From: Winogradskyella sp. MH6
Lineage (GTDB): Bacteria > Bacteroidota > Bacteroidia > Flavobacteriales > Flavobacteriaceae
DNA: 64,000 nt
NCBI RefSeq assembly: GCF_022810765.1
Contig: NZ_CP094494.1
Coordinates: forward strand, 930,001-994,000
Direction: 5' to 3'
Positions 43,206-53,786 of this stretch are shown here, piece by piece. Under the pieces are notes generated by a model, which saw only the letters and a program-made list of their open reading frames with translations, made no database searches and was not told where the DNA came from. The number at the start of each line of letters is the position of its first letter. The first letter of the stretch is position 1. Both the position numbers and the translations under genes were made by a program.

Positions 43206-46200
43206 TTAATGTTTTTGAATGAATAACTTAGTATTAACTTCATCGAAAGCAATTTCTATACCATCATTTAAATTATCCATTAATTGTAATTCTTCGGTTA
43301 AGGTCTCCGACTTAATATAATCTTCGTTTGAAGCAATTGCTGCTGCAACTTGTGCATCATTTTGAAGTTGTACATCTATGCGATCTGTAACTTCAAACCC
43401 AGAATCTTTACGTAAATTTTGAATACGGTTTACGAGCTCACGTGCAATACCTTCTTTACGCAGTTCTTCTGTAATTGTAACATCTAAAGCTACTGTTAAA
43501 GCACCTTCATTTGCAACAAGCCATCCTTCAATATCTTGAGATGTAATCTCTACATCATCAAGTCCCAAATTAATGTTTTTTCCGTTAATTTCAACGTCTA
43601 AATTTCCGTTTTGCTCGATTTTTTTAATATCATCAGCCGAAAATGTACTTATCGCACTAGCAATCAACTTCATATCCTTACCAAAACGAGGCCCTAAAGC
43701 TTTGAAATTCGGTTTTATTTGCTTCACTAAAATATCTGAAGCATCCTCTAAAAGTTCTATTTCCTTTATGTTTACTTCGTGTTTAATTAAATCTTCAACC
43801 GCTTTTATTTCTTCCTTTTGTTGTTGATTATCAACAGGAATCATTATTTTTTGAAGTGGCTGACGAACTTTAATTTTCTCTTTAGCTCTCAACGACAATA
43901 CTAATGAAGATATTGTCTGCGCATTCTCCATTTTTCGTTCAAGTACTTTATCAATAGCACTCTCATCTGCTTTAGGGAATTCCGCTAAATGAACACTTTC
44001 AAAACCTTCTTTTTGTGTTACTGCATTAAGATCTAAATATAAACGATCCATAAAGAATGGCGCAATTGGCGCACCAAGCTTAGCTATGGTTTCCATACAA
44101 GTATACAGCGTTTGATATGCTGAAATTTTATCCGCTTGGTAATCACCTTTCCAGAAACGTCTTCTACTTAAACGCACATACCAGTTACTTAGATAATCTT
44201 GTGTAAAGTCTGAAATAGCTCTCGCTGCCTTTGTAGGCTCATAATCGGCATAATATTCGTCTACTTTTTGAATTAAGGTATTTAATTCAGATAAAATCCA
44301 ACGGTCTAATTCTGGTCTTTCTTCAAGTGGAATATCTGCTTCTTCATATTTAAAACCATCTAAATTGGTATATAAACTGAAGAATGAATAGGTATTGTAA
44401 AGCGTTCCGAAGAACTTACGTTTTACCTCTTCTACACCTTCAATATCAAACTTTAAGTTATCCCAAGGGTTGGCATTACTAATCATATACCAACGTGTTG
44501 CATCGGCTCCATGATTGGCCAAAGTTTCAAACGGATCTACAGCATTACCTAAACGCTTAGACATTTTCTGACCATTCTTATCTAAAACCAATCCGTTAGA
44601 TACTACATTTTTGTATGCCACAGAATCGAAAACCATTGTTCCGATAGCGTGCAATGTGTAGAACCAACCACGTGTTTGGTCTACACCTTCGGCAATAAAG
44701 TCTGCTGGATAAGCTTCTTTATTATCTATCAGGTTCTTATTTTCAAAAGGGTAATGCCATTGTGCATATGGCATAGAACCTGAATCGAACCAAACGTCTA
44801 TCAAATCACTTTCACGCTTCATTGGTTTCCCTGAAGGAGATACTAAAACGATTTTGTCTACAACGTTTTTATGAAGATCTATTTTTTCGTAATTGGCTTC
44901 GGACATGTTACCGACTTCGAAGTCTGCAAATATATCCTCAGACATTACACCAGCTTCAAGGGCTTTTGCTATTTCACTTTTTAGTTCTTCAACAGAACCT
45001 ATGCATAATTGTTCTTTACCGTCTTCAGTTCTCCAAATTGGTAATGGAATTCCCCAAAAACGTGAACGTGACAAGTTCCAATCGTTAGCGTTAGCCAACC
45101 AATTGCCAAAACGTCCTTCACCTGTTGATTTAGGTTTCCAGTTTATGGTTGTATTTAACTCGTGCATTCTACCTTTTACGTCGGTTACTTTGATAAACCA
45201 AGAATCTAACGGATAGTATAAAATTGGCTTATCTGTTCTCCAACAATTTGGGTAGCTGTGCTTATATTTTTCAACCTTAAAGGCTTTGTTTTCAATTTTT
45301 AATTTAATGGCAAGCTCTACATCTACAGATTTTTCTGGTGCTTCACCATCATCATAGTATTCGTTCTTTACGTACTTGCCTGCAAATTCTCCCATTTCTG
45401 GTCTAAAACGACCTTGTAAGTCTACCAATGGCACCAAATTACCGTTCTCATCCTTAACCAACATTGGAGGCACTTCTGGTGTCGCTTGTTTTGCCACCAA
45501 GGCATCATCTGCACCAAAAGTTGGCGCTGTGTGTACAATACCTGTACCATCTTCAGTCGTAACAAAATCTCCAGAAATGACTCTAAACGCATTTTCAGGA
45601 TTATCATTTGGCAAAGCATAATCTAACAATTGCTCGTACTTAATGCCAACTAAATCTTTTCCTTTGAATTCTTTAACGACATAGAACGGAATCTTTTTGT
45701 CTCCTTCCTTGAATTCAATAAGTTCTGGTTTGGTTTCTACTTGCTTATACTTTCCATCGAATTGCTTACCAACAAGACTTTTTGCCAAAACCACATTCAT
45801 TGGTTTGAATGTATACTGGTTGTAGGTTTCAACTAAAACATAATCAATCTTTGGTCCGACCGTTAATGCTGTGTTACTTGGTAAGGTCCAAGGTGTGGTC
45901 GTCCAAGCTAAGAAGAAAATATCACCTTCATCTTGAAGAAAATCTGGTAATGTTTCTGCTATGGCTTTAAACTGCGCAACAATCGTTGTGTCTGTAACAT
46001 CTTGGTAGGTTCCTGGTTGATTTAGCTCGTGCGAACTTAAACCTGTACCTGCTTTTGGAGAATATGGCTGAATGGTATAGCCTTTGTACAACAACTTCTT
46101 GTCATAGATTTGCTTTAGCAACCACCAAACGCTCTCCATGTATTTGGATTTATAGGTAATGTACGGATTGTCCATATCTACCCAATAACCCATTTTTTTG

Positions 46201-46610
46201 GTAAGATCGTTCCAGATGTCAGTATAACGCATTACGGCTTTTTTACAAGCTTCGTTATACTCTTCAACCGTAATTTTAGTTCCAATATCTTCTTTGGTAA
46301 TGCCTAATTCTTTTTCAACACCCAACTCTACTGGCAAACCGTGTGTATCCCAACCTGCTTTACGCTTCACTTGGAAACCTTTCATTGTTTTGTAACGTGG
46401 AAAGATGTCTTTTATAGCACGTGCTAAGACGTGGTGCACACCTGGCAAACCGTTGGCAGATGGTGGTCCTTCAAAAAACACGTAAGGCTCTTTGCCTTCT
46501 CTGGTCGTTACACTTTTTTCGAAGATATTATTAGCTTCCCAATAGCTGTTGATGTCTTCAGCAACTTTTGGCAAGTTAAGTCCTTTATATTCAGGGAACT
46601 TTGTACTCAT
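43206..46610 (-). CDS. ileS: Isoleucine-tRNA ligase, type 2 (GVHH signature)
   Basis: The 1134-residue protein is a class I synthetase charging tRNA-Ile. The N-terminal signature region is GPPSANGLPGVHHVLAR and the KMSKR loop is in NGQKMSKRLGN. An editing domain lies between them (WTTTPWTLPSNTAL). Length and sequence fit the eukaryote-like IleRS2 group. The HxGH motif is replaced by G57-V58-H59-H60, the first and third residues exchanged. IleRS2 enzymes with this GxHH form have been reported as extremely resistant to mupirocin. I chose the second ATG (46610), which starts MSTKFPEYKGLNLP; an ATG at 46619 would add three residues. First gene of ileS-dksA-like-lspA. Confidence 0.97.
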   Translation of the reverse strand: MSTKFPEYKGLNLPKVAEDINSYWEANNIFEKSVTTREGKEPYVFFEGPPSANGLPGVHHVLARAIKDIFPRYKTMKGFQVKRKAGWDTHGLPVELGVEKELGITKEDIGTKITVEEYNEACKKAVMRYTDIWNDLTKKMGYWVDMDNPYITYKSKYMESVWWLLKQIYDKKLLYKGYTIQPYSPKAGTGLSSHELNQPGTYQDVTDTTIVAQFKAIAETLPDFLQDEGDIFFLAWTTTPWTLPSNTALTVGPKIDYVLVETYNQYTFKPMNVVLAKSLVGKQFDGKYKQVETKPELIEFKEGDKKIPFYVVKEFKGKDLVGIKYEQLLDYALPNDNPENAFRVISGDFVTTEDGTGIVHTAPTFGADDALVAKQATPEVPPMLVKDENGNLVPLVDLQGRFRPEMGEFAGKYVKNEYYDDGEAPEKSVDVELAIKLKIENKAFKVEKYKHSYPNCWRTDKPILYYPLDSWFIKVTDVKGRMHELNTTINWKPKSTGEGRFGNWLANANDWNLSRSRFWGIPLPIWRTEDGKEQLCIGSVEELKSEIAKALEAGVMSEDIFADFEVGNMSEANYEKIDLHKNVVDKIVLVSPSGKPMKRESDLIDVWFDSGSMPYAQWHYPFENKNLIDNKEAYPADFIAEGVDQTRGWFYTLHAIGTMVFDSVAYKNVVSNGLVLDKNGQKMSKRLGNAVDPFETLANHGADATRWYMISNANPWDNLKFDIEGVEEVKRKFFGTLYNTYSFFSLYTNLDGFKYEEADIPLEERPELDRWILSELNTLIQKVDEYYADYEPTKAARAISDFTQDYLSNWYVRLSRRRFWKGDYQADKISAYQTLYTCMETIAKLGAPIAPFFMDRLYLDLNAVTQKEGFESVHLAEFPKADESAIDKVLERKMENAQTISSLVLSLRAKEKIKVRQPLQKIMIPVDNQQQKEEIKAVEDLIKHEVNIKEIELLEDASDILVKQIKPNFKALGPRFGKDMKLIASAISTFSADDIKKIEQNGNLDVEINGKNINLGLDDVEITSQDIEGWLVANEGALTVALDVTITEELRKEGIARELVNRIQNLRKDSGFEVTDRIDVQLQNDAQVAAAIASNEDYIKSETLTEELQLMDNLNDGIEIAFDEVNTKLFIQKH

Positions 46611-46682
46611 TATTCGCATTTCTTTTCGAGGTGCGAAATTAAGGATTTTTTAGTAAAAATCCGTTGAGATTATTGAAAACAA

Positions 46683-46714
46683 AAGGCTATCCCATTATCT
46701 AATGAAATAGCCTT
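46683..46714 (-). terminator. Terminator after the T9SS cargo gene
   Basis: On the minus strand AAGGCTAT pairs with ATAGCCTT and the stem continues inward (TTCATTA with TAATGGG, including G-U pairs), followed by TTTTGTTTTC. Confidence 0.75.
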
Positions 46715-46736
46715 AGTCTTTATTGATTTTTGAATC

Positions 46737-49700
46737 TTATTTTACAATGATTTTTTTTGTTAAAGTAGTGTTGGTTGCGGTCATTAGGTTTATGATATAT
46801 GTCCCTGATGTAAAACCTTGCAAATCATATTCATTATAAGAACCTTCATAACCAACAGTACTATATACTGATTGACCCAACATATTTATGACTTCTATTC
46901 TCTTTATGTCTTCATTATTTGGATTCATCACTACAATCTTATTTCTATTCATAGCATAATAACATTTTATGCCATCAAAATCTGTGTCCTCAACTGATAG
47001 GGTTTCAGATTCATTTTGAAAAACAATTTCTAGTCTATCATTAAATCCGCCTGCTTCTGATAAAAACTCATAAGGTCCATTATCTCTTAAATTATGATAT
47101 GTATTTGTAAGGTTATCTTTTAGATAAATATCTTGATCATCTGAAATATTCTCCAACTGTGTAAGCTTAATGGTATAGCTATATGTACCTGAAGCCTGTA
47201 ACGCAAGAGGCACAACTTTATCATCAGTTATTGACTCATATGCCTGTATAGTACAATAGTCGCTATTCATCAACAAATTGAGATCATCATCATTCATTAC
47301 TGTATTTTTAGCATCGTAACCATAATCATATTCATCTGATGTAAAATCACTAAATCCTAATAATAATTCTCTTCTTGTCTGTGGTCCATCTACAGAATTG
47401 AATTCTAATCGGATTTTTTGCATAAGATTATCCTCAGAATCTGTGTTTGTTTGTTCTGTAGATGCTTGCTGGTTTGGATTACCTCTAAAAAATACAGAAC
47501 CTGAGTTGTAAGATCCATCTGCATCTGATTCTTTTACGAATATGCGTTGATCGTTATTAAAAACAACATTACCATCTGCTATAACTTCTACAATAAATCC
47601 CTGAGAAACTGGCAAATACCTAGATGGAGTTTTGGTACCATTCTGATTTCCATTAGTTTCCCCTTCTATGCCCACAAATTGGTATGCTCTAACAGAACCT
47701 AACTTATTAACTTCAGCATAGCCACCATTATATTCATCTAAGAGATGAGAACTCCCACTCCATTGTTGCCAAAGCTGAATGGTTCCACTAATTATACCTG
47801 CATTATCATCTATAAACTTGTGAATATCTAGTGCAGATGGGTAAGGATTTCCTAAAAGATAATCTGTTTTTGAAACTGCCGGAACAGAACCATTTCCTCC
47901 TACATCAGTTACGTTTACCAGAATAGTTCCATTATTTGGTTTTCCTTCAAAAATATATTGTTGTTCAGCATCTGAAATTCCGGTTCCTTTTTGTGTATAG
48001 CCTATACCTGGACTTATTAAATCATTTTCATTAAAGGATTGCCAGTCGTAATACGTTACACCACTAAGATATTTGTATAACCAATATCTACTGATTTTTC
48101 CTGTTTGATTATACGCATTGGTAAATTGAAAACTTGAGCCATCTTGTTTTTTCAGCATGTTTAAACTGAAACCTGTATTATTTGAATTATTTGTCGCTAA
48201 ATTATTGTCTGAATATGTTGTAGCGCTAACGGAACCAACAGGTGATGACCAATAGTTATACCAATAAGCACTAGAAGCTCCCTCTTGTCTTCTCTTTAGT
48301 TTCCCGGTTGATGAAGTAACTAAATCGCTTTTTATGCCTTGAAGTAATTGCGAGTCACCTTTTAAGTCTAATATTCCATAAAGACCCAAGAACCATGTAT
48401 TATTTATAACATTGTCTTCTTCAACATTCAAAACCCCATTTTCTTTAATTATTAAACCAGAACTAGTGAAAGATTCAGACAATGTAATTTCGTTATCAAT
48501 CTCAACAATACCCCAATCTTTTATACTACTTAAGTTTGTTATATCCCACATATCTCCATGCCTCCATGTATCATCAGAAGACCAATTACCATCTTGTTTT
48601 GTATTATATGGCAATGGTGCAGATTGAAAATATATCTTTTTAACATTATACAATACCGCTCCTGAGGACTCATCTATTGCAGGAGTCACTTTATTATCAA
48701 GAACATCATCTTTAAAAGAGTCCATTTTATAGTAGCGGATTAGATTGTTTCCTATATTGTTCTCAGAAATCTCTTTAGGTATTATTTTACCTTTATTAAA
48801 GTTCTGGTTCTCATCTAATTCTTGATATACAATTTTTTGAATTTCTTCTTCAGATAAGTTAGTGTTGAATACCCTAACTTCATCTATTTGACCTTTAAAA
48901 TACTGTTGTTGACCAGAACCATAAGGTTTTCTTCCTATTCTATAGATTGAATTATTAGAGTAAGGAATGTTACCGGAAGCATCATTTCCAGAGGCTACTT
49001 TTTCTCCATTGATAAATATTTTTAATCTTTCTTCTGAAGCTGCACCATCATAAACCACTGCTACATGAGCCCATGTATTATATTCTAATTTTGACGAAGA
49101 TGGCACTTGAATAAATGAATCATCAGAAGTGTAAAATCTAACTTTTCTAGCAGCATTAACAGATACCCAGAGATTTTCCTGACCCATTATAACACCCTTT
49201 GAGTTAAAATCAGAATCAATTTTTACCCAAGCCATTTGAGTAACCTTCGACAGACCCTGAACAACATTAGCTGCTTCTTCTACATAATCATTTCTGCCAT
49301 CAAAATATAGACTGTAAGAACCATTTTCTAAATCTCTTGGTGAGCCAAAAAGCGAATTGTTACTATCAAAATTATCTAATATACCATCACCATCTGTATC
49401 TGACGAACCATCTATCTTTCCATCATTATTAGCGTCTAAGTAAGAATAAATTGTATTACCTATATCACTTCCGTTAGATATATTATTACTTGCATCATTA
49501 CTAAATAAATCAAGATAGTCTGGTATACCATCATCATCTGTATCAACTGGTAGAGCATAATTTAATGTACCATGACCTATATTATCATCTAGCAGAGGAA
49601 GTATTCCATCTCCATCCTGATCATTTTCAATAATTTCACTGTTAAAACTCATGTAATCTTGTCCTTCACCTACTCCATCTCCAGAAACATCCATATCTCC

Positions 49701-52199
49701 TAATCCATCATATTCTACATTATCAAAAACACCATCATTATCACTATCTAAATCTACAAAATCTGGGACTCCATCACCATCTGAGTCAATTAGCTCAATA
49801 TTTTCATAAGCATCATGTACTCCATTTCCATTAACATCTGACCAAGGATTAGAAGAATCACCATATACAGTAGCATCAAAATTATCATCTATAAGACCTA
49901 ATTCAACAATATTAGGAATACCATCATTATCATTATCTAAATCTAAAATATCTGCAACACCGTCGCCATCTAAATCGCAAAGTGTTTGTTTAACAAAAAC
50001 ATCATCAATAGCCAAATCATTACCTATACCTCCTAAATTAGCATTACTCAATTCTACTGTGAACTCTGTAAAACTAGTAGTGAAGCTAGCACTAACCTCA
50101 ACCCAATCTCCGGCAGCACTTGTAGGCTGAATTAAACCTGAGGTTTCTGAAATTATAACATTACCATTAGGATCGTAAATTGTAATAACAACTTCTGGCC
50201 TAATCCTAGAAGCTACTCCTGGTGCATCATCTCTATCTATATTAATCGCATAAAACCCAAACTGAACTGGTACATTTGGTGTAGCACCAACGATAGATTG
50301 ACCGTAAAACACTCCTGGTTCTGCTGTAGCATTGAATATCGCCATTCTTCCATTTATATCACCAGGCGTATGGTCTTCTCCTGCATACCAATAATCTTCA
50401 GCCCAACTTGCAATATCTACATCAATACCGTCATTAACACCATTATTATTTGTTATTATATGATGAACTGTATAATCACCATCATTAACACTAGTTGAAT
50501 TATAATTAGAGGAGCATGAACCTGTACCATCTTCATAACAGTAAGACGTTGTTACACCAGAGTAATTGCCATTTATTTCTACCCTATTCGTACCTGAACC
50601 AAATGTTTCATTTAAGAAAACAACATCTGTTGTAGTTGATGATGAATTGGCATTACACAAAGCACTTTCAACACTATCTAAAACACCATCATTATCATCA
50701 TCAAGATCAATGATATCTGGCACACCATCACCATCTGTATCTTTTGATGTATTGCTTCCCTGGCCTTGTACCATGAAAGAAAATGGGTTTTCATCAGAAT
50801 CATTAGAGTTAATAACAACTTCCGTCGAAATTGTAGCTATTGAAGAAGGGTCAAACTCAATAATAAAGCTTGTAGATTCACCGTATGCCAAAACAGTTTC
50901 TGATGGTTGGCTGATTATCGTAAAATCTGAAGATCCATTTAAAGATACATATGGAGAAACCAACGTAAGATCGGAATTACCTTCATTAAAGATTTCAAAT
51001 GTTCTTTGAATTCCACCAGAATTTATATCATAAGCTCCAAAATCAGTAAAATTTGTTTCGGTAGCAGTTGTATCTCCATTCAAAATCGAATTACTATTAC
51101 CAAACAATGCAATATCTGGTTCACTTGCAGAAGAAGAAACAAAATTTATTAAATAATCTTCAACTTCACCATTGGTCCATTGATAGTCACAAGACGTAAA
51201 ACCTGTACCTGTAGCACCTATAACACCAATGCGTATTTTAGACAAAACTTCATCTGCTGTACTTGGTATCGGAATACTTATAGGAACCGTTACTGTTTTA
51301 TTTCCGCTAACGTTGTTACTATCTTGAAACGTAAATAAATGTCGTTCACCTGCATCTTCAAAATCATCATCTGAATTCTCATTAAAATTTAACCAAACAG
51401 CAACAGTATTGCTATTGGTGTTCCATCCATTCAAAGTCACTGTAACATTACCAGATAAAGTCTCTCCTACAGGAATATCAACAGGAGAAATACCAGAGTA
51501 ATATGTAAAACCACCTGTATTTCCTGAACTATTATTGTTAATACCTGCCACTGAAACATTTGAAATGTAAAGTGTGTTATAGTTATTTACATTTATTGGA
51601 TCACAGAATACTGGTACAGAGTCCGTAGGAGAACCAACACCTGAGCCTTCAACAAAATTTACATTATAATCCTCTACTTCACCAGCCTGCCAATCATAAT
51701 CACAAGACGAGAAGTTTGTAGCAGTGCCTGTCCTCATGCCAACACGCATCCTAGACAATCCATTTTGAACATTTGATGGAATAGGAATACTAATAGGCAC
51801 AGTCACATTTTTCTTTCCACCAGTATTATTAGTGTCTTGAAAAGTGAACAAAAAGCGCTCTCCACTATCCTCAAAATCATCATCCTCTTCTGTATTGAAA
51901 TTTAACCAAACTACAATTGTATTAGTACTTGTATTCCATCCGTCAATTTTTACTTTAACAGTTCCTGTTAATGTTTCTCCTGCAACTATATCTGTCGGCG
52001 AAACGTTTGAATAGTAGTTGTAAGCGCCTGTAGGCCCACCGCTACTTTTGTTAATAGCACCTATTGATACATTAGAAATGTAATTGGTATTGTAGTTATT
52101 AATATTTACTGGAGTACAGTACTGTGCATGTAAGTTTGAAAAAAACAAAGCATTAAACAACAGCAAAAAACAGGTTAAGGGTGTTTTTGAAGTTTTCAT
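46737..52199 (-). CDS. 1820-residue T9SS-secreted multidomain protein (GEVED, TSP3, LamG)
   Basis: A signal peptide (LLLFNALFFSNLHAQ) is followed by two tandem copies of a GEVED module (residues about 27-182 and 199-353, each ending GEVEDY). Next come an ASPM/Hydin-like choice-of-anchor D domain (about 360-480), a thrombospondin type 3 repeat (DTDGDGVPDIIDLDDDNDGV near 487), a jelly-roll region, and a long TSP3 cluster rich in DGDGxxD calcium motifs. After these a LamG-like domain (YFDGRNDYVE to IDEVRVFNTNLSEEEI), a large uncharacterised region, and a C-terminal type A T9SS sorting domain (VINMLGQSVY, SGTYIINL, TLTKKIIVK). It is probably exported through the T9SS and anchored at the surface. 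It is a single-gene unit with its own terminator. Ligand unknown; polysaccharide binding or adhesion is a guess from LamG. Confidence 0.92.
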   Translation of the reverse strand: MKTSKTPLTCFLLLFNALFFSNLHAQYCTPVNINNYNTNYISNVSIGAINKSSGGPTGAYNYYSNVSPTDIVAGETLTGTVKVKIDGWNTSTNTIVVWLNFNTEEDDDFEDSGERFLFTFQDTNNTGGKKNVTVPISIPIPSNVQNGLSRMRVGMRTGTATNFSSCDYDWQAGEVEDYNVNFVEGSGVGSPTDSVPVFCDPINVNNYNTLYISNVSVAGINNNSSGNTGGFTYYSGISPVDIPVGETLSGNVTVTLNGWNTNSNTVAVWLNFNENSDDDFEDAGERHLFTFQDSNNVSGNKTVTVPISIPIPSTADEVLSKIRIGVIGATGTGFTSCDYQWTNGEVEDYLINFVSSSASEPDIALFGNSNSILNGDTTATETNFTDFGAYDINSGGIQRTFEIFNEGNSDLTLVSPYVSLNGSSDFTIISQPSETVLAYGESTSFIIEFDPSSIATISTEVVINSNDSDENPFSFMVQGQGSNTSKDTDGDGVPDIIDLDDDNDGVLDSVESALCNANSSSTTTDVVFLNETFGSGTNRVEINGNYSGVTTSYCYEDGTGSCSSNYNSTSVNDGDYTVHHIITNNNGVNDGIDVDIASWAEDYWYAGEDHTPGDINGRMAIFNATAEPGVFYGQSIVGATPNVPVQFGFYAINIDRDDAPGVASRIRPEVVITIYDPNGNVIISETSGLIQPTSAAGDWVEVSASFTTSFTEFTVELSNANLGGIGNDLAIDDVFVKQTLCDLDGDGVADILDLDNDNDGIPNIVELGLIDDNFDATVYGDSSNPWSDVNGNGVHDAYENIELIDSDGDGVPDFVDLDSDNDGVFDNVEYDGLGDMDVSGDGVGEGQDYMSFNSEIIENDQDGDGILPLLDDNIGHGTLNYALPVDTDDDGIPDYLDLFSNDASNNISNGSDIGNTIYSYLDANNDGKIDGSSDTDGDGILDNFDSNNSLFGSPRDLENGSYSLYFDGRNDYVEEAANVVQGLSKVTQMAWVKIDSDFNSKGVIMGQENLWVSVNAARKVRFYTSDDSFIQVPSSSKLEYNTWAHVAVVYDGAASEERLKIFINGEKVASGNDASGNIPYSNNSIYRIGRKPYGSGQQQYFKGQIDEVRVFNTNLSEEEIQKIVYQELDENQNFNKGKIIPKEISENNIGNNLIRYYKMDSFKDDVLDNKVTPAIDESSGAVLYNVKKIYFQSAPLPYNTKQDGNWSSDDTWRHGDMWDITNLSSIKDWGIVEIDNEITLSESFTSSGLIIKENGVLNVEEDNVINNTWFLGLYGILDLKGDSQLLQGIKSDLVTSSTGKLKRRQEGASSAYWYNYWSSPVGSVSATTYSDNNLATNNSNNTGFSLNMLKKQDGSSFQFTNAYNQTGKISRYWLYKYLSGVTYYDWQSFNENDLISPGIGYTQKGTGISDAEQQYIFEGKPNNGTILVNVTDVGGNGSVPAVSKTDYLLGNPYPSALDIHKFIDDNAGIISGTIQLWQQWSGSSHLLDEYNGGYAEVNKLGSVRAYQFVGIEGETNGNQNGTKTPSRYLPVSQGFIVEVIADGNVVFNNDQRIFVKESDADGSYNSGSVFFRGNPNQQASTEQTNTDSEDNLMQKIRLEFNSVDGPQTRRELLLGFSDFTSDEYDYGYDAKNTVMNDDDLNLLMNSDYCTIQAYESITDDKVVPLALQASGTYSYTIKLTQLENISDDQDIYLKDNLTNTYHNLRDNGPYEFLSEAGGFNDRLEIVFQNESETLSVEDTDFDGIKCYYAMNRNKIVVMNPNNEDIKRIEVINMLGQSVYSTVGYEGSYNEYDLQGFTSGTYIINLMTATNTTLTKKIIVK

Positions 52200-52413
52200 A
52201 GGTCAAGATAATGGCGTCCAGGACAAGACTTTGAGGGGCAGAACTATCCTTTACATTAGCAAAAAATTATTAACATTTTTTAATAACGGGAGCAATTATA
52301 GAAATAAAAAAATTAATAAACTAATAAAAATGGTATTTTTTATCGATTAAATGCTTTATTAATCCGATTAAATACTTTTTTTGTCAGAAAAATAAAACAT
52401 AAAACACTATGAA
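52200..52413. other. 214-bp intergenic region before the T9SS cargo gene
   Basis: This A/T-rich stretch separates radA from the cargo gene. I see no gene, no convincing terminator for radA, and only a one-mismatch TAnnTTTG box (TAGTTCTG, minus strand, near 52240). Confidence 0.4.
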
Positions 52414-53772
52414 TCAGATTATAAAGTTTGTTAGATCTTCTATCTTAGAAATTAATTGAATTTTGATTGTAGTGTTTTTTATACTTAACTTATTGTATTT
52501 GGACACAAAAATGGTAGTAAAACCAAGCTTTTCAGCTTCTAAAATACGTTGTTCTATGCGTTGTACTGGTCTTATTTCTCCTGATAAACCAACTTCAGCG
52601 GCAAAACAATAATCACTTGGTAAAGCCACATCTTCATTTGATGATAAAATTGAAGCCACAACTGCTAAATCTATTGCTGGGTCATCTACTGTAATTCCGC
52701 CTGTGATATTTAAAAAGACATCTTTTGCTCCCAATCTAAAACCTGCTCTTTTTTCTAAAACAGCTAAGAGCATATTTAAACGCTTAGCATTAAAACCAGT
52801 TGCTGAACGTTGTGGTGTACCATAAACTGCTGTGCTTACTAATGCTTGCACTTCTATCATTAATGGTCGCAACCCTTCTAAAGTCGCTGCAATAGCATTA
52901 CCAGATAGTTCGCCATCTTTTTCAGAAATTAAAATCTCTGAAGGGTTAGAGACTTCGCGCAAACCAGAACCTTGCATTTCATATATACCAAGCTCATTGG
53001 TAGATCCAAATCGGTTTTTGTGTGCTCTTAAAATTCTAAACACATGGTTACGATCACCTTCAAACTGTAAAACCGTGTCTACCATGTGCTCTAAAATCTT
53101 TGGACCAGCAATATTACCATCCTTGGTGATGTGACCAATTAAAAGTACTGGTGTTGTTGTTTCCTTAGCATATTTTATTAGCTCTGTAGTGCATTCTTTT
53201 ATTTGAGAAATACTTCCTGCTGAAGATTCTATATAATCGCTATGTAAAGTTTGAATAGAATCTATAATAACCAAATCTGGCTCTAAAGCTTCTATTTGCT
53301 TAAAGATGTTTTGAGTTTTTGTTTCGGTAAGAATGTAGCAATTATTCTCTTTTGGGTTAATACGCTCAGCACGCATTTTAATTTGCTTCTGACTTTCTTC
53401 GCCTGAAACATAAAGGGTTTTGTAAGGTAAACTCAATGCTACCTGAAGCAACAATGTACTTTTACCAATACCAGGTTCACCACCTAAGAGCGTTAATGAG
53501 CCTTGTACCATTCCACCTCCAAGTACACGATTAAATTCTGCATCTTGCATGTTTAATCTTGCTTCTTGAGCAGTATCTATTTCGTTTATTTTTAAAGGCT
53601 TAGATACACGCTTAGTTGTTGCAGAACTAGATTTCCAATCGCTTTTTTCTGGTTTTTGAATAACTTCTTCGGCAATAGTGTTCCATTGTTTACAAGAATT
53701 GCATTGTCCTTGCCATTTAACATATTGCGCACCGCAATTTTGACAAAAAAAAGTTGTTTTTACTTTAGCCAT
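52414..53772 (-). CDS. radA: DNA repair protein RadA (Sms)
   Basis: The 452-residue protein has the N-terminal zinc finger (CQNCGAQYVKWQGQCNSCKQW), a RecA-like ATPase with Walker A GGEPGIGKSTLLLQ, the RadA-specific KNRFG motif in AHKNRFGSTNELG, and a C-terminal Lon-protease-like domain without proteolytic residues. It is a helicase that promotes branch migration in recombinational repair. It lies 14 bp downstream of the first esterase-like gene. Confidence 0.97.
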   Translation of the reverse strand: MAKVKTTFFCQNCGAQYVKWQGQCNSCKQWNTIAEEVIQKPEKSDWKSSSATTKRVSKPLKINEIDTAQEARLNMQDAEFNRVLGGGMVQGSLTLLGGEPGIGKSTLLLQVALSLPYKTLYVSGEESQKQIKMRAERINPKENNCYILTETKTQNIFKQIEALEPDLVIIDSIQTLHSDYIESSAGSISQIKECTTELIKYAKETTTPVLLIGHITKDGNIAGPKILEHMVDTVLQFEGDRNHVFRILRAHKNRFGSTNELGIYEMQGSGLREVSNPSEILISEKDGELSGNAIAATLEGLRPLMIEVQALVSTAVYGTPQRSATGFNAKRLNMLLAVLEKRAGFRLGAKDVFLNITGGITVDDPAIDLAVVASILSSNEDVALPSDYCFAAEVGLSGEIRPVQRIEQRILEAEKLGFTTIFVSKYNKLSIKNTTIKIQLISKIEDLTNFII

Positions 53773-53786
53773 TAACTCTTACTCCC

